A stretch of DNA of 64,000 nt, taken from Methyloferula stellata AR4. Lineage in GTDB: Bacteria > Pseudomonadota > Alphaproteobacteria > Rhizobiales > Beijerinckiaceae. Location of the stretch: NCBI RefSeq assembly GCF_000385335.1, contig NZ_ARWA01000001.1, positions 248,001-312,000 on the forward strand, in the 5' to 3' direction. A program made the position numbers and the translations under genes. Positions 44,093 through 53,562 of the stretch are shown here, one piece after another. The stretch's first letter is position 1. Every line of letters begins with the position of its first letter. The notes under the pieces are model-generated. The model had not been told where the DNA came from and ran no database searches. It was given only the letters and a program-made list of their open reading frames with translations.

Positions 44093-44313
44093 GAAATCCT
44101 CATCCTGAGGAGGCGCAATCCATTTCGGGTTTAGCCCGAAATGGACATTTTAAATGTCCAAGTCGTGCAAGCGCGACTTGGAAAGCGCCGTCTCGAAGGA
44201 CGAGGGTTGAGCCATCAAAGGCATTGCATAGAGCCCTCGCCCTTCGAGGCTCGCATTCGAAGCCGCGAAGGGCGGCTGCGAATACTCGCATCTCAGGGTG
44301 AGGGCTTTTATGA
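44093..44313. repeat. Composite hairpin repeat
   Basis: Outer ends CCTCATCCTGAGGAG and CTCAGGGTGAGG bracket at least three further perfect hairpins: CATTTCGGG/CCCGAAATG (44121-44143), GGACATTT/AAATGTCC (44143-44159) and CCAAGTCG/CGACTTGG (44158-44181). The outer unit belongs to the CTCAT..TCTCGAA..ATGAGG family also seen at 52017-52126 and 53435-53551. Confidence 0.65.
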
Positions 44314-44323
44314 AGCTTTGATC

Positions 44324-44899
44324 TCAGTCTCTCTCATAAACGCCGGTCAATCTTCCGCGTGCGAGAAGCACATCGGCCATTTGCGCGATGACCGTTTCGA
44401 GATTCGCCTTCTCTGGCAAATCCAGTTGTTGCCGCGTCGCGAAGATCTGAAATACGTAACGATGCGGTCCATGGCCGCGCACCGGGCGCGGTCCGGCATA
44501 GCCAACACGTCCCATGAAACCGCGGCCAAACCGGAAAGGCGGGTTTTCCTCCGGCGTCAGACAGCCCTCGGGCACGCCTTTCATCTCGGGCGAAATGCCG
44601 ATCGCGATCAGATGCACGACGGGACGCGGCAACGGCGCGTCAGGGTCTTGCAGGATCAGCACAAGCTCCTTCGTGCCGAGCGGCACGTTCGACCATTCAA
44701 GCGGCGGCGATATATTCTCGCCGACGCCAAGGCCGGCATAAAGCCGCGGCATCGGGCCATTCTCGTTAAAGGCCGGACTCGAGAGTGAAATGGTTTCCGG
44801 CGCGTCGGCCAGGCGCGGATCGTTGCAGGCAAGATGGCGGTCGCCCGCCCTGACCCGGCGGAGCCAATGCCCGATCATGCGCTCGACGGCGGGAGTCAC
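44324..44899 (-). CDS. YbhB/YbcL (PEBP, Raf kinase inhibitor-like) protein
   Basis: A 191-residue phosphatidylethanolamine-binding-protein fold. Visible are SPPLEWSNVP, LVLILQDPDAP, VVHLIAIGI, the GYAGPRPVRGHGPHRYVFQIFA signature and the end TGVYER. Bacterial members have no well-defined role. The GTG at 44899 overlaps the TGA of the membrane protein gene upstream, implying coupling. Confidence 0.85.
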   Translation of the reverse strand: MTPAVERMIGHWLRRVRAGDRHLACNDPRLADAPETISLSSPAFNENGPMPRLYAGLGVGENISPPLEWSNVPLGTKELVLILQDPDAPLPRPVVHLIAIGISPEMKGVPEGCLTPEENPPFRFGRGFMGRVGYAGPRPVRGHGPHRYVFQIFATRQQLDLPEKANLETVIAQMADVLLARGRLTGVYERD

Positions 44900-45993
44900 A
44901 TCTGCTCCTTCAAAATGCCCATGCGTCTGACGACAAAGCGCGAGACGCTCGGGCCGGTGACGACCACGAGGAGAAAACGCGCAGTTTGCAACGCCATGAT
45001 AAAGGGCACGTCTACCCTGCTAGAGACGGCAATGATCGCGATCGAATCCGCGCCGCCGGGGCTCGTCGCCAGATAGGCGGTCAAAGGGTCGATGCCGGCC
45101 GCGAAGGTCAGGATGGCGGCAAAGAGGCCGCAGATCGCCATCAGCGACAGAATCGAAAGCAGCACTTTCGGCAGTACGCGGCCCGCATGAACCAGGATGG
45201 GGCGCGTGAAATGCAACCCAATGCTCCAGCCGACGAGCGCATAGCTGACGGCGAGCAGCCAGGGCGGCAGTTCGATCGTCAAAACGCCCATGCCTTGCAA
45301 TATGGCCGCGACGATCAAGGGCAGCAGCAAGGCCCCGGCGGGCATGCGCAGACGCTGCGCGATCAAGACGCAACCCCAGCCGACAGCCAGAGTTTCGGTC
45401 AAGGGCAGCCAAGCGACCGGAGGAAACCAGTCGATCGCCGCAGCAGCAGTCGCGGCCGGCGGCAGCCAGATGCGTGCCACGGCGGATGCAAAACCGGCGA
45501 CGAGCACGATCCGCAAATATTGCATGAAGGCGACAAGCCGCATGTCGCCGCCATAGGCCGCTGCCATCAAGACCTGCGCCGTGGCGGCGCCCGGCGAGGA
45601 GCCCCAGATCGCGGTTGTCCCGGGCAGGATTTGCTGCCGCGCAAGAAGATAGCCAAGCCCATTCGCCGCCAGAATGACCGAAAAGGCCGTCGCCAAAAGA
45701 AGCGGCCAATCATGAATCATCTCGCCCAGAATCGAGGGCGACAGGCTGCGCGCGATCAGCGCGCCGATCACGCCTTGCGCCAGAATGAACGGCAGTTGCG
45801 GCACTCGCACCGAGGCTTCGCCCGCGGCCACGAGGATCGCTGCGATCATCGGCCCAAGCAGCAGAGCCGCCGGCAGGTGCAAAAGCTCCAGCGGCAAGGT
45901 GACAAGAATGGAGAGAAGAAGGAGGAGGCCCCATTGAACATGGCCGCCATGTTGGCCGACCGAGACTGAAGCAAGCCGCATTCGCCGAAGCAT
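44896..45993 (-). CDS. AbrB-like membrane protein (COG3180 type)
   Basis: A 365-residue integral membrane protein with about ten spans in two repeats (LPAALLLGPMIAAILVAAGE near residue 40 and MPAGALLLPLIVAAILQGMG near 220), with AIWGSSPGAATAQVLMA and ATSPGGADSIAIIAV. This is the AbrB-duplication family, sometimes labelled ammonia monooxygenase-like though it is not that enzyme. It probably transports an anion; the substrate is unknown. Coupled to the PEBP gene. Confidence 0.82.
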   Translation of the reverse strand: MLRRMRLASVSVGQHGGHVQWGLLLLLSILVTLPLELLHLPAALLLGPMIAAILVAAGEASVRVPQLPFILAQGVIGALIARSLSPSILGEMIHDWPLLLATAFSVILAANGLGYLLARQQILPGTTAIWGSSPGAATAQVLMAAAYGGDMRLVAFMQYLRIVLVAGFASAVARIWLPPAATAAAAIDWFPPVAWLPLTETLAVGWGCVLIAQRLRMPAGALLLPLIVAAILQGMGVLTIELPPWLLAVSYALVGWSIGLHFTRPILVHAGRVLPKVLLSILSLMAICGLFAAILTFAAGIDPLTAYLATSPGGADSIAIIAVSSRVDVPFIMALQTARFLLVVVTGPSVSRFVVRRMGILKEQM

Positions 45994-46106
45994 GAGTATC
46001 TCATTAATTCCCGGACGAAACGGATTCCATTTCGTCCGACGAGCCCCGCGCTGACATCGGCCGGCGGGGCTCGCATGCTATTCAGCTCTATAGGCGGGCC
46101 GCGCCA

Positions 46107-46208
46107 TTACCAATAGCCGTAATATCCCGGATAGCCATAGTAGCCGCAACCATACGATGTTTTGATCTTCATCCTGCCTGCGAGGGGTGGCTTCACCTCG
46201 GCGGTCAT
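46107..46208 (-). CDS. Gly/Tyr-rich micro-ORF
   Basis: A 33-residue frame, MTAEVKPPLAGRMKIKTSYG followed by CGYYGYPGYYGYW and a TAA stop; a shorter 21-residue form starts at ATG 46172. The repeated GYYGY pattern is unlikely by chance, and similar Gly/Tyr-rich tails occur in small exported proteins of this order. No good ribosome binding site and no signal peptide are seen, so it may be the tail of a broken gene. Confidence 0.3.
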   Translation of the reverse strand: MTAEVKPPLAGRMKIKTSYGCGYYGYPGYYGYW

Positions 46209-46237
46209 CGCGAGCGGCCTTAGCCGCGCGCAGATCT

Positions 46238-48547
46238 TTAAATGACAAAGCCCTCTTCGGCTGCCGATTTGGGCGCAAGCTTCACGCGATTGCGGCCGCT
46301 GATTTTGGCCTGATACAGAGCGGCATCTGCGCGATCGATAAAACTTTCCGCTGTGTCGCCGACGGCGAATTGAGCCACGCCGAAACTGCAGGTCACGGTT
46401 TGAAGTCCGTCAAAGGCGGTTTTCTCGACGTCATCGCGCAATTTTTCCGCAGCCAAATAGGCCATCGCGCTGTCGGTTCCAGGCAGTACAAGAACGAATT
46501 CCTCGCCGCCCCAGCGAGCGAGCAAATCGGTGCTCCGGATCCGGGCCGCGACGAATTGCGAAAGATCGACCAGAACTTTATCGCCCGTCTGATGGCCATA
46601 TGTGTCGTTGATATCCTTGAAATGGTCGATGTCGTAGAGGACCAAGGATAGCGGCGTCTCATAACGCTCTGACCGCAGCATTTCATTGGCCAGCCCCTGA
46701 TCGAATTGCAGTCGATTGGATAGGCCGGTGAGCGGGTCCGTGGTTGCCTGGAACTTGAGATCACGCGCCAGCTTTTGCAATTCGAGGCGCTTCTCCACCT
46801 CGACCTTGTCGCGCATCCAACGCTCGCGACCGAAAAGATAGATCAAGGCCATGATCGTCGTCAGAAAGGTGATGACGATTCCCAAAATGCGGCTCGCGAA
46901 TATCTCCTGCGTCGGGTTCAATATCACCAAGGACCATTGGCTCGCATGCACGAAACGGCGGCGCAGATAATTGCGTTCACCATCAGCCTGGGTCCATGTC
47001 CCGTCTTCGACCTCGCGTTTCATCAAGGGCCGATCATTCAGCGTCCCGTATTGTACCGCGAGCGCAGCCGCCTTGTAGGGGGTAAGCGGCCAAAACGGCC
47101 GCAACAACATCTTTGGCTGGTTCGTGAGCACGATGACGCCATTGGGATCGACAAAGAAATATGGGCGGTCAAACTCCCGAAGATCGGCATCGAAGCCACT
47201 GAGGGATTTCTGGAGAGCCGCGACGCCGACGACTTCGCCAACCCTGCCCCGGATCGGATAGCTTGCATAAAAATCGAGTTCCTTGGCCGCAGCATCGAAT
47301 GCGAAGTATCGGCCTAACTCGCCTGCGAGCGACGTCAGAAAATAAGGCGCGGAACCGGCGTTGAGCGGCACCGCCCCCATCTCCTTTTGACCGGAAGACA
47401 TCACGATTCTGCCGGACCCGTCGAATATCATGCCGAGCTTCGCGCCCGACGCTTCGACATCGAGATCCAACATCGATTTGACACGCTCAGTTTCGTCCGC
47501 ACTTGCGCCGCCCAATAGGGATTGCACGGATGGCGCACCGGCGAACGATTTCACCATGGCTTCAATGGGCGCGGTCTCGGCCGCGAGATGGCTCGCGATA
47601 AGATCAATATCCGCCCGCGCCGCCATCTCCGCATTTTGCTTGTAAATTCCGCCGAGAAATTCCGTCAGGATCCAGCCGCATACGAGGATGATGCCCATCG
47701 CCGCGAGGGTCCAGATGAACTGCTGGTGCAGAAAGGCCGTGTAACGCTCGGAAGCGACCTTCAAAACAAGCTGATGTCTCCAGATCGCCCAGATCGTGAG
47801 CGCGAGCGCGCAGGCGAGAAGTCCCCTCACCAGCTGAATCGGGATTCCCGTAAGCTGCACAAACCAGTCTTGGTTGATCGTATCCGCAGGCCAGAAGGGC
47901 GCCACCGTAACGATGATGCCGGCGGCAAAGGCATAAAGGACAAAGGCCATTGCGGCGAAAATCGCCAAATGTCTCGCAGTGCCCAAAAATCCTTTGGCGA
48001 ACCAGGCGAAGACCGAAGCGGCGGCAATCGCCGCGGGAAATCCGATTGCATAGCGCGCAACCGCATTGGCCGTCGCGGTTCCGCCTTGCGTTCCGGCGAA
48101 AACGACCAGCAGGAGCAGGGGAAGATAGAGCCCAAACAGCCATCGCGCCGGTGCGCGCAACCCGAACCGGATGGCGTTCATCCGGGCAAACTCCATCAGG
48201 AGAAGAAAAGATATCGCCATGAGCGCCGTGCGCATCACGGCAAATAAGGGCGTATCGGCTATATCCAGCGCGGCGAGGTCCAGCCACTCACCGGCACCAT
48301 GCAGGAAGGCGAACAGGCCGAGCACATCCCAAGGCTCGCCGCGCCCTGCCTCTCGCGCAATGGCGAAGCAAGTGCTGCCGAGCAGAATGAACGCCAGACC
48401 ATAAAAGAAAAAAATGAAATCCAGCTGAGAGTTGATCAAAGCAGCCATATGTTCCCGCATGAGCCTGGCCAGTTTTTGGTGATCGCCATCGCGGAACGGC
48501 CGCGCCGCATCTACGGCCTCCAGGGGCTGCTTTGTGCTAGCGCCCAC
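46238..48547 (-). CDS. Membrane diguanylate cyclase (GGDEF)
   Basis: A 769-residue protein. The N-terminal 290 residues hold about eight spans (FIFFFYGLAFILLG onwards), then a periplasmic sensor domain (about 310-555) and a last span. The C-terminal GGDEF domain has DPLTGLSNR, DIDHFKDINDTYGHQTGD and WGGEEFVLVL, the active GGEEF form, with an RSTD inhibitory site five residues before it. It would make cyclic di-GMP in response to an unknown periplasmic signal. GTG 48547 is the longest start; ATG 48460 or 48448 is possible, as the first span begins after them. Confidence 0.9.
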   Translation of the reverse strand: MGASTKQPLEAVDAARPFRDGDHQKLARLMREHMAALINSQLDFIFFFYGLAFILLGSTCFAIAREAGRGEPWDVLGLFAFLHGAGEWLDLAALDIADTPLFAVMRTALMAISFLLLMEFARMNAIRFGLRAPARWLFGLYLPLLLLVVFAGTQGGTATANAVARYAIGFPAAIAAASVFAWFAKGFLGTARHLAIFAAMAFVLYAFAAGIIVTVAPFWPADTINQDWFVQLTGIPIQLVRGLLACALALTIWAIWRHQLVLKVASERYTAFLHQQFIWTLAAMGIILVCGWILTEFLGGIYKQNAEMAARADIDLIASHLAAETAPIEAMVKSFAGAPSVQSLLGGASADETERVKSMLDLDVEASGAKLGMIFDGSGRIVMSSGQKEMGAVPLNAGSAPYFLTSLAGELGRYFAFDAAAKELDFYASYPIRGRVGEVVGVAALQKSLSGFDADLREFDRPYFFVDPNGVIVLTNQPKMLLRPFWPLTPYKAAALAVQYGTLNDRPLMKREVEDGTWTQADGERNYLRRRFVHASQWSLVILNPTQEIFASRILGIVITFLTTIMALIYLFGRERWMRDKVEVEKRLELQKLARDLKFQATTDPLTGLSNRLQFDQGLANEMLRSERYETPLSLVLYDIDHFKDINDTYGHQTGDKVLVDLSQFVAARIRSTDLLARWGGEEFVLVLPGTDSAMAYLAAEKLRDDVEKTAFDGLQTVTCSFGVAQFAVGDTAESFIDRADAALYQAKISGRNRVKLAPKSAAEEGFVI

Positions 48548-48700
48548 CGGTCAATAAATTTGCTGCGAATTAGATGGATTTTGTTCAGATTCGTAAGGAG
48601 AAACTCCACGCTTTTAGGCCAGCGTTAAGGCTGAGACTGCGGGGATATTTCGGCGATGGCCGGAGCGTCGAACAACGCGCACGGCCGGTCGAGGTTAAGT

Positions 48701-49627
48701 TCAATCGGCAGGCTGGTAGGCTCCCGCCGTCCGCGACCAACGGTAGAGACGCTGCCAGCGGTTGGAGCGATTCTTCAACATCAGATCGAAATGCTGATCG
48801 GCTGCATGTGACGTCACGACGATGATATTGGCACTATCGGTGATCTCATGGTCACGCGTGCCGTTCTTGTGCCAATCGCCAGCCACATCGCTATAGGCGG
48901 ACATAGGTACGGATAATATAGGCTTGAGCTTGTCGCCATCGATCGTAAAGAGCGTGAGGTTGCTGAAGGAAGCGCCGCCGCCGGAATAGCTTTCCATCCA
49001 ATTGCCGCGCAGACCGAAGGCCAGCGCATCGGGCGCGATCTTGTAGGCGGCCAGATCGAAGCGGTCGAAGCTTTCCGGCTTGATGGCCACGCCCTTCGCA
49101 TCCTCCGCCGCCATAGGCTCGCGCGGCAACCCGCTCTTCGCCCAGTTCACCGCGGCCTCTACGGGCTCGCTTTTCGCGATCAGGCGCGGCGCGCTGCCCT
49201 CTTTCATCTCGACGACTCCGAGGTAAACGTGCAGGGGCTCCTGCTTCTTGTCGAAATCCTGCGGTTGCGCGCAGTGAGGTTCATATCCCAATGGTTCGGA
49301 GCCGCCGGTGCAGACGATCGCGACGTAGCTGTCCGGCCGCGCCGGCCATGGTTTGGCACCTATTATATTGGGTGTGTTGCGATCGCTTGGCGGCACGAGC
49401 AGATCGGTGATCGTCTTCGCCGGCAGGTTCGCAGGCAGTTTCAAGCCGAGCCCATCCGGGCCGGGTTTGCCTTCCATTTGTTCCGAGAAATAAGCTTTGC
49501 CTTCCGGTGTTTTGATCTGGTTGGGGACCTGGTCGAGCGAGTGAACCTCGGCCGCAAAAGCCGGAAGGGAAAGGCTCAGCGGCAATAGGCAAATGAGTGC
49601 TTTCAGCACGGCGGGCCTTCTTCTCAT
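48701..49627 (-). CDS. Exported hypothetical protein
   Basis: A 308-residue protein with a signal peptide (MRRRPAVLKALICLLPLSLS, cleavage after AFA). The mature part is periplasmic with few cysteines (CTGGSEPLGYEPHC); it has ITDSANIIVVTSHAADQHFD near the end. I do not recognise the family. ATG 49627 starts the signal peptide; the frame goes on to 49681. Confidence 0.6.
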   Translation of the reverse strand: MRRRPAVLKALICLLPLSLSLPAFAAEVHSLDQVPNQIKTPEGKAYFSEQMEGKPGPDGLGLKLPANLPAKTITDLLVPPSDRNTPNIIGAKPWPARPDSYVAIVCTGGSEPLGYEPHCAQPQDFDKKQEPLHVYLGVVEMKEGSAPRLIAKSEPVEAAVNWAKSGLPREPMAAEDAKGVAIKPESFDRFDLAAYKIAPDALAFGLRGNWMESYSGGGASFSNLTLFTIDGDKLKPILSVPMSAYSDVAGDWHKNGTRDHEITDSANIIVVTSHAADQHFDLMLKNRSNRWQRLYRWSRTAGAYQPAD

Positions 49628-50008
49628 CTGATCCGGCGGATAACCAAGGAGCTGGAGCCACAATGGCGGGAGTTCAGCCAATAAGGCGTTAAATCAGCCG
49701 ATTGCTTTATAAGGCACGCGCGTGACTTTGCCGTGCAAGCTTGACTTGTACACTGGCAAACCGGTTTCCTTGACCTTCCGGCCCGTGCCTTTTAGGATAA
49801 GGGTCCGATTTCACGAGAGATTGGATTTTTTAGGCCGCAGCTCCTCTAGCGGGCACGGCTCACGCCCGGCAGCGCGTTGCGCCCCCGGGCGCGTTTGGCG
49901 TTGGCTTAAGCCCTTGTAAACAAGGGATGAATAGTTTTCCGGCGGTCTATCAACCTCCGGCCGATGATCCCACCTTAACCCGAGGGTTAAGGTTTATAGG
50001 AGCAAACC
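49628..50008. other. Structured leader region of ffh
   Basis: A 380-bp gap with no gene. Two clear dyads lie close to ffh: CCCTTGT-AA-ACAAGGG (49911-49926) and CCTTAACCC-GA-GGGTTAAGG (49973-49992). The second ends just before the AGGAG ribosome binding site. A GC-rich stretch near 49880 (GCGCCCCCGGGCGC) also folds. No SRP RNA signature (GGAAGCAGCC) was found. Confidence 0.5.
49973..49992 (+). promoter_or_regulatory. Perfect dyad before ffh ribosome binding site
   Basis: CCTTAACCC-GA-GGGTTAAGG has two 9-bp perfect arms and ends 5 nt before AGGAG. It could be an operator or an RNA hairpin affecting translation. Confidence 0.45.
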
Positions 50009-51595
50009 ATGTTCGAAGGGCTTTCTGAAAAGCTCTCTGGCATATTCGATCAGCTGACGCGGCGCGGCGCCCTTTCCGAGGAGGACGTCAATACCGCCAT
50101 GCGCGAAGTCCGCCGCGCATTGCTCGAAGCCGATGTCGCGCTCGACGTGGTGCGCTCCTTCGTCGACAAGGTGAAACATCGCGCCGTCGGCGCCAATGTC
50201 GTCAAATCCGTCACGCCGGGCCAGATGGTCATCAAGATCGTCAATGACGTCTTGATCGAGACCTTGGGCTCCGACGCCGATCCGATCAATCTCGATGCGG
50301 CGCCGCCGGTCGCAATCATGATGGTCGGCCTGCAGGGCGCGGGCAAGACGACGACGACCGCGAAGATCGCCAAGCGCCTCGCCGACAGGATGAAGCGCAA
50401 GGTGCTGATGGCCTCGCTCGACGTGAAGCGTCCGGCGGCGCAAGAACAGCTCGCCGTGCTCGGCAAGCAGGTCGGCATCGATACATTGCCGATCGTTCCG
50501 GGCCAAACGCCGGTGCAGATCGCAACGCGGGCCGAACAGGCGGCCCGTCTGCAAGGCTATGATGTCGTGCTGCTCGACACCGCGGGCCGCACCCACATCG
50601 ACGAAGAGCTCATGGCCGAGATGGTGGAGATCAAGAACGTCTCCCATCCGCATGAAATCCTGCTCGTCGCCGATAGTTTGACCGGCCAGGACGCGGTCAA
50701 TCTCGCGAAAAATTTCAATGACCGCGTCGGCATCACCGGCATCGTTTTGACCCGCATCGACGGCGACGGGCGCGGCGGCGCGGCGCTTTCGATGCGCGCC
50801 GTCACCGGCAAGCCGATCAAATTGCTCGGCACCGGCGAAAAGATCGATGCGCTCGAGGAGTTTTATCCGGCCCGCATCGCCAATCGCATCTTGGGCATGG
50901 GCGATATCGTGTCGCTCGTCGAACGCGCAGCCGAGACGATCGACGCCGAAAAGGCGCAGAAGATCGCCGACAAAATGCGCAAGGGCAAATTCGACCTTGA
51001 AGATCTCGCCGAGCAATTGGCGCAGGTCGAAAAGATCGGCGGCCTCGGCGGCATCATGGGCATGCTGCCCGGCATGGGCAAGATCAAGGATCAACTGTCG
51101 CCTGCCCATCTCGACGAGAAAATCTTCAGGCGCCAACGCGCGATCATCCTGTCGATGACGCCGCAGGAACGGCGCAACCCGGATATTCTCAAAGCCTCGC
51201 GCAAGAAGCGCATCGCGGCCGGCTCCGGCACCAAAGTCGAAGACATTAACAAGCTGTTGAAACAGCATCGCCAGATGGCCGATATGATGAAGGCGATGGG
51301 CGGCGCGAAGCGCGGCGCCATGGGCAAGATGGCGCAAATGTTCGGTATGGGCGGCATGGGCGGATTGCCCGGCGGCATGCCCATGCCGTCTGCCGAAGAG
51401 ATCGCGGCGCTGCAAAAGGCAGCCGGCGGCGCGGGCGGGAAAATGCCCGCGGCTGTGCCGAAATTGCCCGAAACGCCACCTGCGAACCTGTTTGCACAAG
51501 CACCCAAATTGCCGGGTCTTCCTGGGCTCGGCGGGATGAAATTGCCGGGCCTCGGCGGCGGCGGATTCAATCCGCTCAGCGGCAAAAAGAAATGA
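50009..51595 (+). CDS. ffh: Signal recognition particle protein Ffh
   Basis: The 528-residue SRP54 GTPase that targets membrane proteins to the Sec translocon with 4.5S RNA and FtsY. The N domain is followed by the G domain ([49 protein letters not shown]) and a methionine-rich M domain ([33 protein letters not shown]). The tail is a Gly/Pro/Leu-rich extension (residues 490-528) longer than in E. coli. AGGAG precedes ATG 50009. It heads rpsP-rimM-trmD. Confidence 0.97.
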   Translation: MFEGLSEKLSGIFDQLTRRGALSEEDVNTAMREVRRALLEADVALDVVRSFVDKVKHRAVGANVVKSVTPGQMVIKIVNDVLIETLGSDADPINLDAAPPVAIMMVGLQGAGKTTTTAKIAKRLADRMKRKVLMASLDVKRPAAQEQLAVLGKQVGIDTLPIVPGQTPVQIATRAEQAARLQGYDVVLLDTAGRTHIDEELMAEMVEIKNVSHPHEILLVADSLTGQDAVNLAKNFNDRVGITGIVLTRIDGDGRGGAALSMRAVTGKPIKLLGTGEKIDALEEFYPARIANRILGMGDIVSLVERAAETIDAEKAQKIADKMRKGKFDLEDLAEQLAQVEKIGGLGGIMGMLPGMGKIKDQLSPAHLDEKIFRRQRAIILSMTPQERRNPDILKASRKKRIAAGSGTKVEDINKLLKQHRQMADMMKAMGGAKRGAMGKMAQMFGMGGMGGLPGGMPMPSAEEIAALQKAAGGAGGKMPAAVPKLPETPPANLFAQAPKLPGLPGLGGMKLPGLGGGGFNPLSGKKK

Positions 51596-51641
51596 CTTAT
51601 CGTCAGTATTTTCACATCACACACCTGTAAGGAAAAACTCT

Positions 51642-52007
51642 ATGTCCGTTAAAATTCGTCTCTCGCGCGGTGGCGCCAAGAAGCGCCCCTATTATCGCAT
51701 CGTCATCGCGGATTCGCATTTCGCGCGCGACGGACGGTTCATCGAACGCATCGGCTCCTTCGATCCCTTGAAGCCCAAGGATGCGGCGGACCGAGTCGTG
51801 CTCGACACAGAAAAGGCACAGGCCTGGATCGCCAAGGGCGCGCAGCCGACCGATCGCGTCGCGCGGCTTCTCGAAGCGCTCGGCATCGGCAAGCGCGAAC
51901 CGAAGAACAATCCGAAACATGGTCTGCCGAAGAAGAAGGCGCAGGAACGCGCCGCCGCTCAGGCCGCCGCCGCTGAAAAGGCCGCTGCCGAAGCGGCCGC
52001 GGGCTGA
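51642..52007 (+). CDS. rpsP: 30S ribosomal protein S16
   Basis: A 121-residue protein: [35 protein letters not shown] and [20 protein letters not shown] are S16. The Ala/Glu/Lys-rich C-terminal tail (about 90-121) is usual in this order. AAGGA precedes the ATG. It binds 16S rRNA in the small subunit. Confidence 0.97.
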   Translation: MSVKIRLSRGGAKKRPYYRIVIADSHFARDGRFIERIGSFDPLKPKDAADRVVLDTEKAQAWIAKGAQPTDRVARLLEALGIGKREPKNNPKHGLPKKKAQERAAAQAAAAEKAAAEAAAG

Positions 52008-52016
52008 AACGGCGCT

Positions 52017-52126
52017 ACCCTCATGGTGAAGAGCGCCTGAAAGGCGCGTCTCGAACCATGAGGGCTGGCAAGAACGTCCTCGTCCTTCGAGACGCTTGCT
52101 TCGCAAGCTCCTCAGGATGAGGACTT
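52017..52126. repeat. Tandem CTCAT hairpin repeats
   Basis: Two palindromes in a row: CCCTCATGGT...ACCATGAGGG (52017-52067) and CCTCGTCCTTCGAGACGC...AGGATGAGG (52079-52126), filling the rpsP-rimM gap. Confidence 0.75.
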
Positions 52127-52143
52127 AAGCACATAAGGTTCGC

Positions 52144-52719
52144 ATGGCGAAAGAGCTTGTCCTCGTCGGAAAATTTGGTGCCGCGCATGGCATCAAGGGC
52201 GAGGTGCGGCTCCAATCCTTCACCGGCGATCCGGCGGCGATCAACCGCTACGGACCGCTGAGCGATCTCAAAGGACGCCAGTTCACTTTGACGTCGCTGC
52301 GGCCGGTGAAGGGCGATCTCTTCGTCGCCCGCGTCGAAGGCATCAAGGACCGCACGGCAGCCGAAGCGCTCGTCAATGTCGAGCTCTTCGTCGATCGCGC
52401 CGTCCTGCCGCCACCGGACGAAGACGAATTCTATCTCACCGATCTCATCGGACTCGACGCGCGCGATACGGCAGGCGTCCGGATCGGCACGATCCTCAAT
52501 GTGCTGAATTTCGGCGGCGGCGATATTCTGGAAGTGGTTCCGGAAGGCGGCGGCGAAACCTGGCTTCTGCCTTTCACCAAGGAGGTCGTGCCGGAGATCG
52601 ACCTGTCGCGCCGGCAAGTGACCGTCGTGCCGCCGGTTGAGATCGAAGCCTCGGGCGATGACGAAGATGCGGCGCAACCGTCCGAGCCGCAGGACGCCGC
52701 GCTCTCATCCAGCCGCTAG
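52144..52719 (+). CDS. rimM: Ribosome maturation factor RimM
   Basis: A 191-residue protein: LVLVGKFGAAHGIKGEVRLQ at the N-terminus, then the PRC-barrel half (DEFYLTDLIGLDARD, LLPFTKEVVPEIDLSRRQVT). It binds S19 and aids 30S maturation. The acidic tail (DDEDAAQPSEPQD) is a local extension. It ends 3 bp before trmD. Confidence 0.95.
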   Translation: MAKELVLVGKFGAAHGIKGEVRLQSFTGDPAAINRYGPLSDLKGRQFTLTSLRPVKGDLFVARVEGIKDRTAAEALVNVELFVDRAVLPPPDEDEFYLTDLIGLDARDTAGVRIGTILNVLNFGGGDILEVVPEGGGETWLLPFTKEVVPEIDLSRRQVTVVPPVEIEASGDDEDAAQPSEPQDAALSSSR

Positions 52720-52722
52720 TCT

Positions 52723-53430
52723 ATGTGGCGCGCCGAAGTCTTCACGCTCTTCCCGGACATGTTTCCGGGCCCGCTCGGCGGCTCGCTCGCGGGCGAGGCC
52801 TTGCAACGCGGGCTTTGGCAGCTCGCCGCGCATGACATTCGCGATCAGGGGATCGGACGTCACAGAGCCGTCGACGATACGCCGACCGGCGGTGGTCCCG
52901 GCATGGTGATGCGCGCCGATGTGCTCGCGGCGAGCCTCGATGCCGTCCTTCAAAAAGACGATTCCCGCCCGCGTCTCGTGATGAGCCCGCGCGGCCGGCC
53001 TTTGACGCAGGCGCGTGTGCGCGGCCTCGCCGATTCCGGCGGCGTCATCATCGTCTGCGGCCGGTTTGAAGGCATAGACGAGCGCGTCATCGCCGCGCGC
53101 GGATTGGAAGAGGTTTCGATCGGCGATTACGTGCTCTCCGGCGGCGAGCTCGCCGCCATGGTCCTGATCGATGCCTGCGTGCGGCTTTTGCCGGGCGTCA
53201 TGGGCAAGGAGGCGTCTGGAACCGACGAGAGTTTCGAAAACGGCCTTCTCGAATATCCGCATTATACGAAACCGCGCGCCTTCGAGGGGCGCGAGATTCC
53301 AGCCGTGCTGCTCTCGGGCGATCACGCGAAGATCGAGGCTTGGCGCCGCGCCGAGGCGCTGCGGATCACGCAGGAGCGGCGGCCGGAGCTTCTGGCGAAG
53401 GCGGTGGATGAGGAAGCTAAGAAACGTTAG
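52723..53430 (+). CDS. trmD: tRNA (guanine-37-N1)-methyltransferase TrmD
   Basis: A 235-residue SPOUT methyltransferase that methylates G37 next to the anticodon. It has [37 protein letters not shown], the trefoil-knot SAM site [15 protein letters not shown]-like ([15 protein letters not shown]) and YTKPRAFEG. rplS, which normally follows, is not found; a hairpin repeat and a convergent gene lie there instead. Confidence 0.96.
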   Translation: MWRAEVFTLFPDMFPGPLGGSLAGEALQRGLWQLAAHDIRDQGIGRHRAVDDTPTGGGPGMVMRADVLAASLDAVLQKDDSRPRLVMSPRGRPLTQARVRGLADSGGVIIVCGRFEGIDERVIAARGLEEVSIGDYVLSGGELAAMVLIDACVRLLPGVMGKEASGTDESFENGLLEYPHYTKPRAFEGREIPAVLLSGDHAKIEAWRRAEALRITQERRPELLAKAVDEEAKKR

Positions 53431-53434
53431 CGAC

Positions 53435-53551
53435 GCCCTCGTGCTTCGAGACGGCCGCTTTGCGGCCTCCTCAGAATGAGGGCTTACACCAAGTGCGCTA
53501 CAAGCCCTCATGCTGAGGAGCTTGCGCAGCAAGCGTCTCGAAGCACGAGGG
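53435..53551. repeat. Paired CTCAT hairpin repeats
   Basis: Two copies in a row: CCCTCGTGCTTCGAGACG...CTCAGAATGAGGG (53435-53481) and CCCTCATGCTGAGGAGC...CTCGAAGCACGAGGG (53504-53551), between convergent trmD and the NlpC/P60 gene. Confidence 0.75.
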
Positions 53552-53562
53552 AGAAAGCTAAC

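Noticed and set aside
49628-50008. 4.5S SRP RNA gene before ffh
   Set aside because: The conserved GGAAGCAGCC-type apical sequence is absent.
49994-51499. 501-codon open frame on the minus strand
   Set aside because: Antisense to ffh; likewise the frames opposite pepA-like (54466-55971), ccoN (15241-16632) and ccoG (11598-13163).
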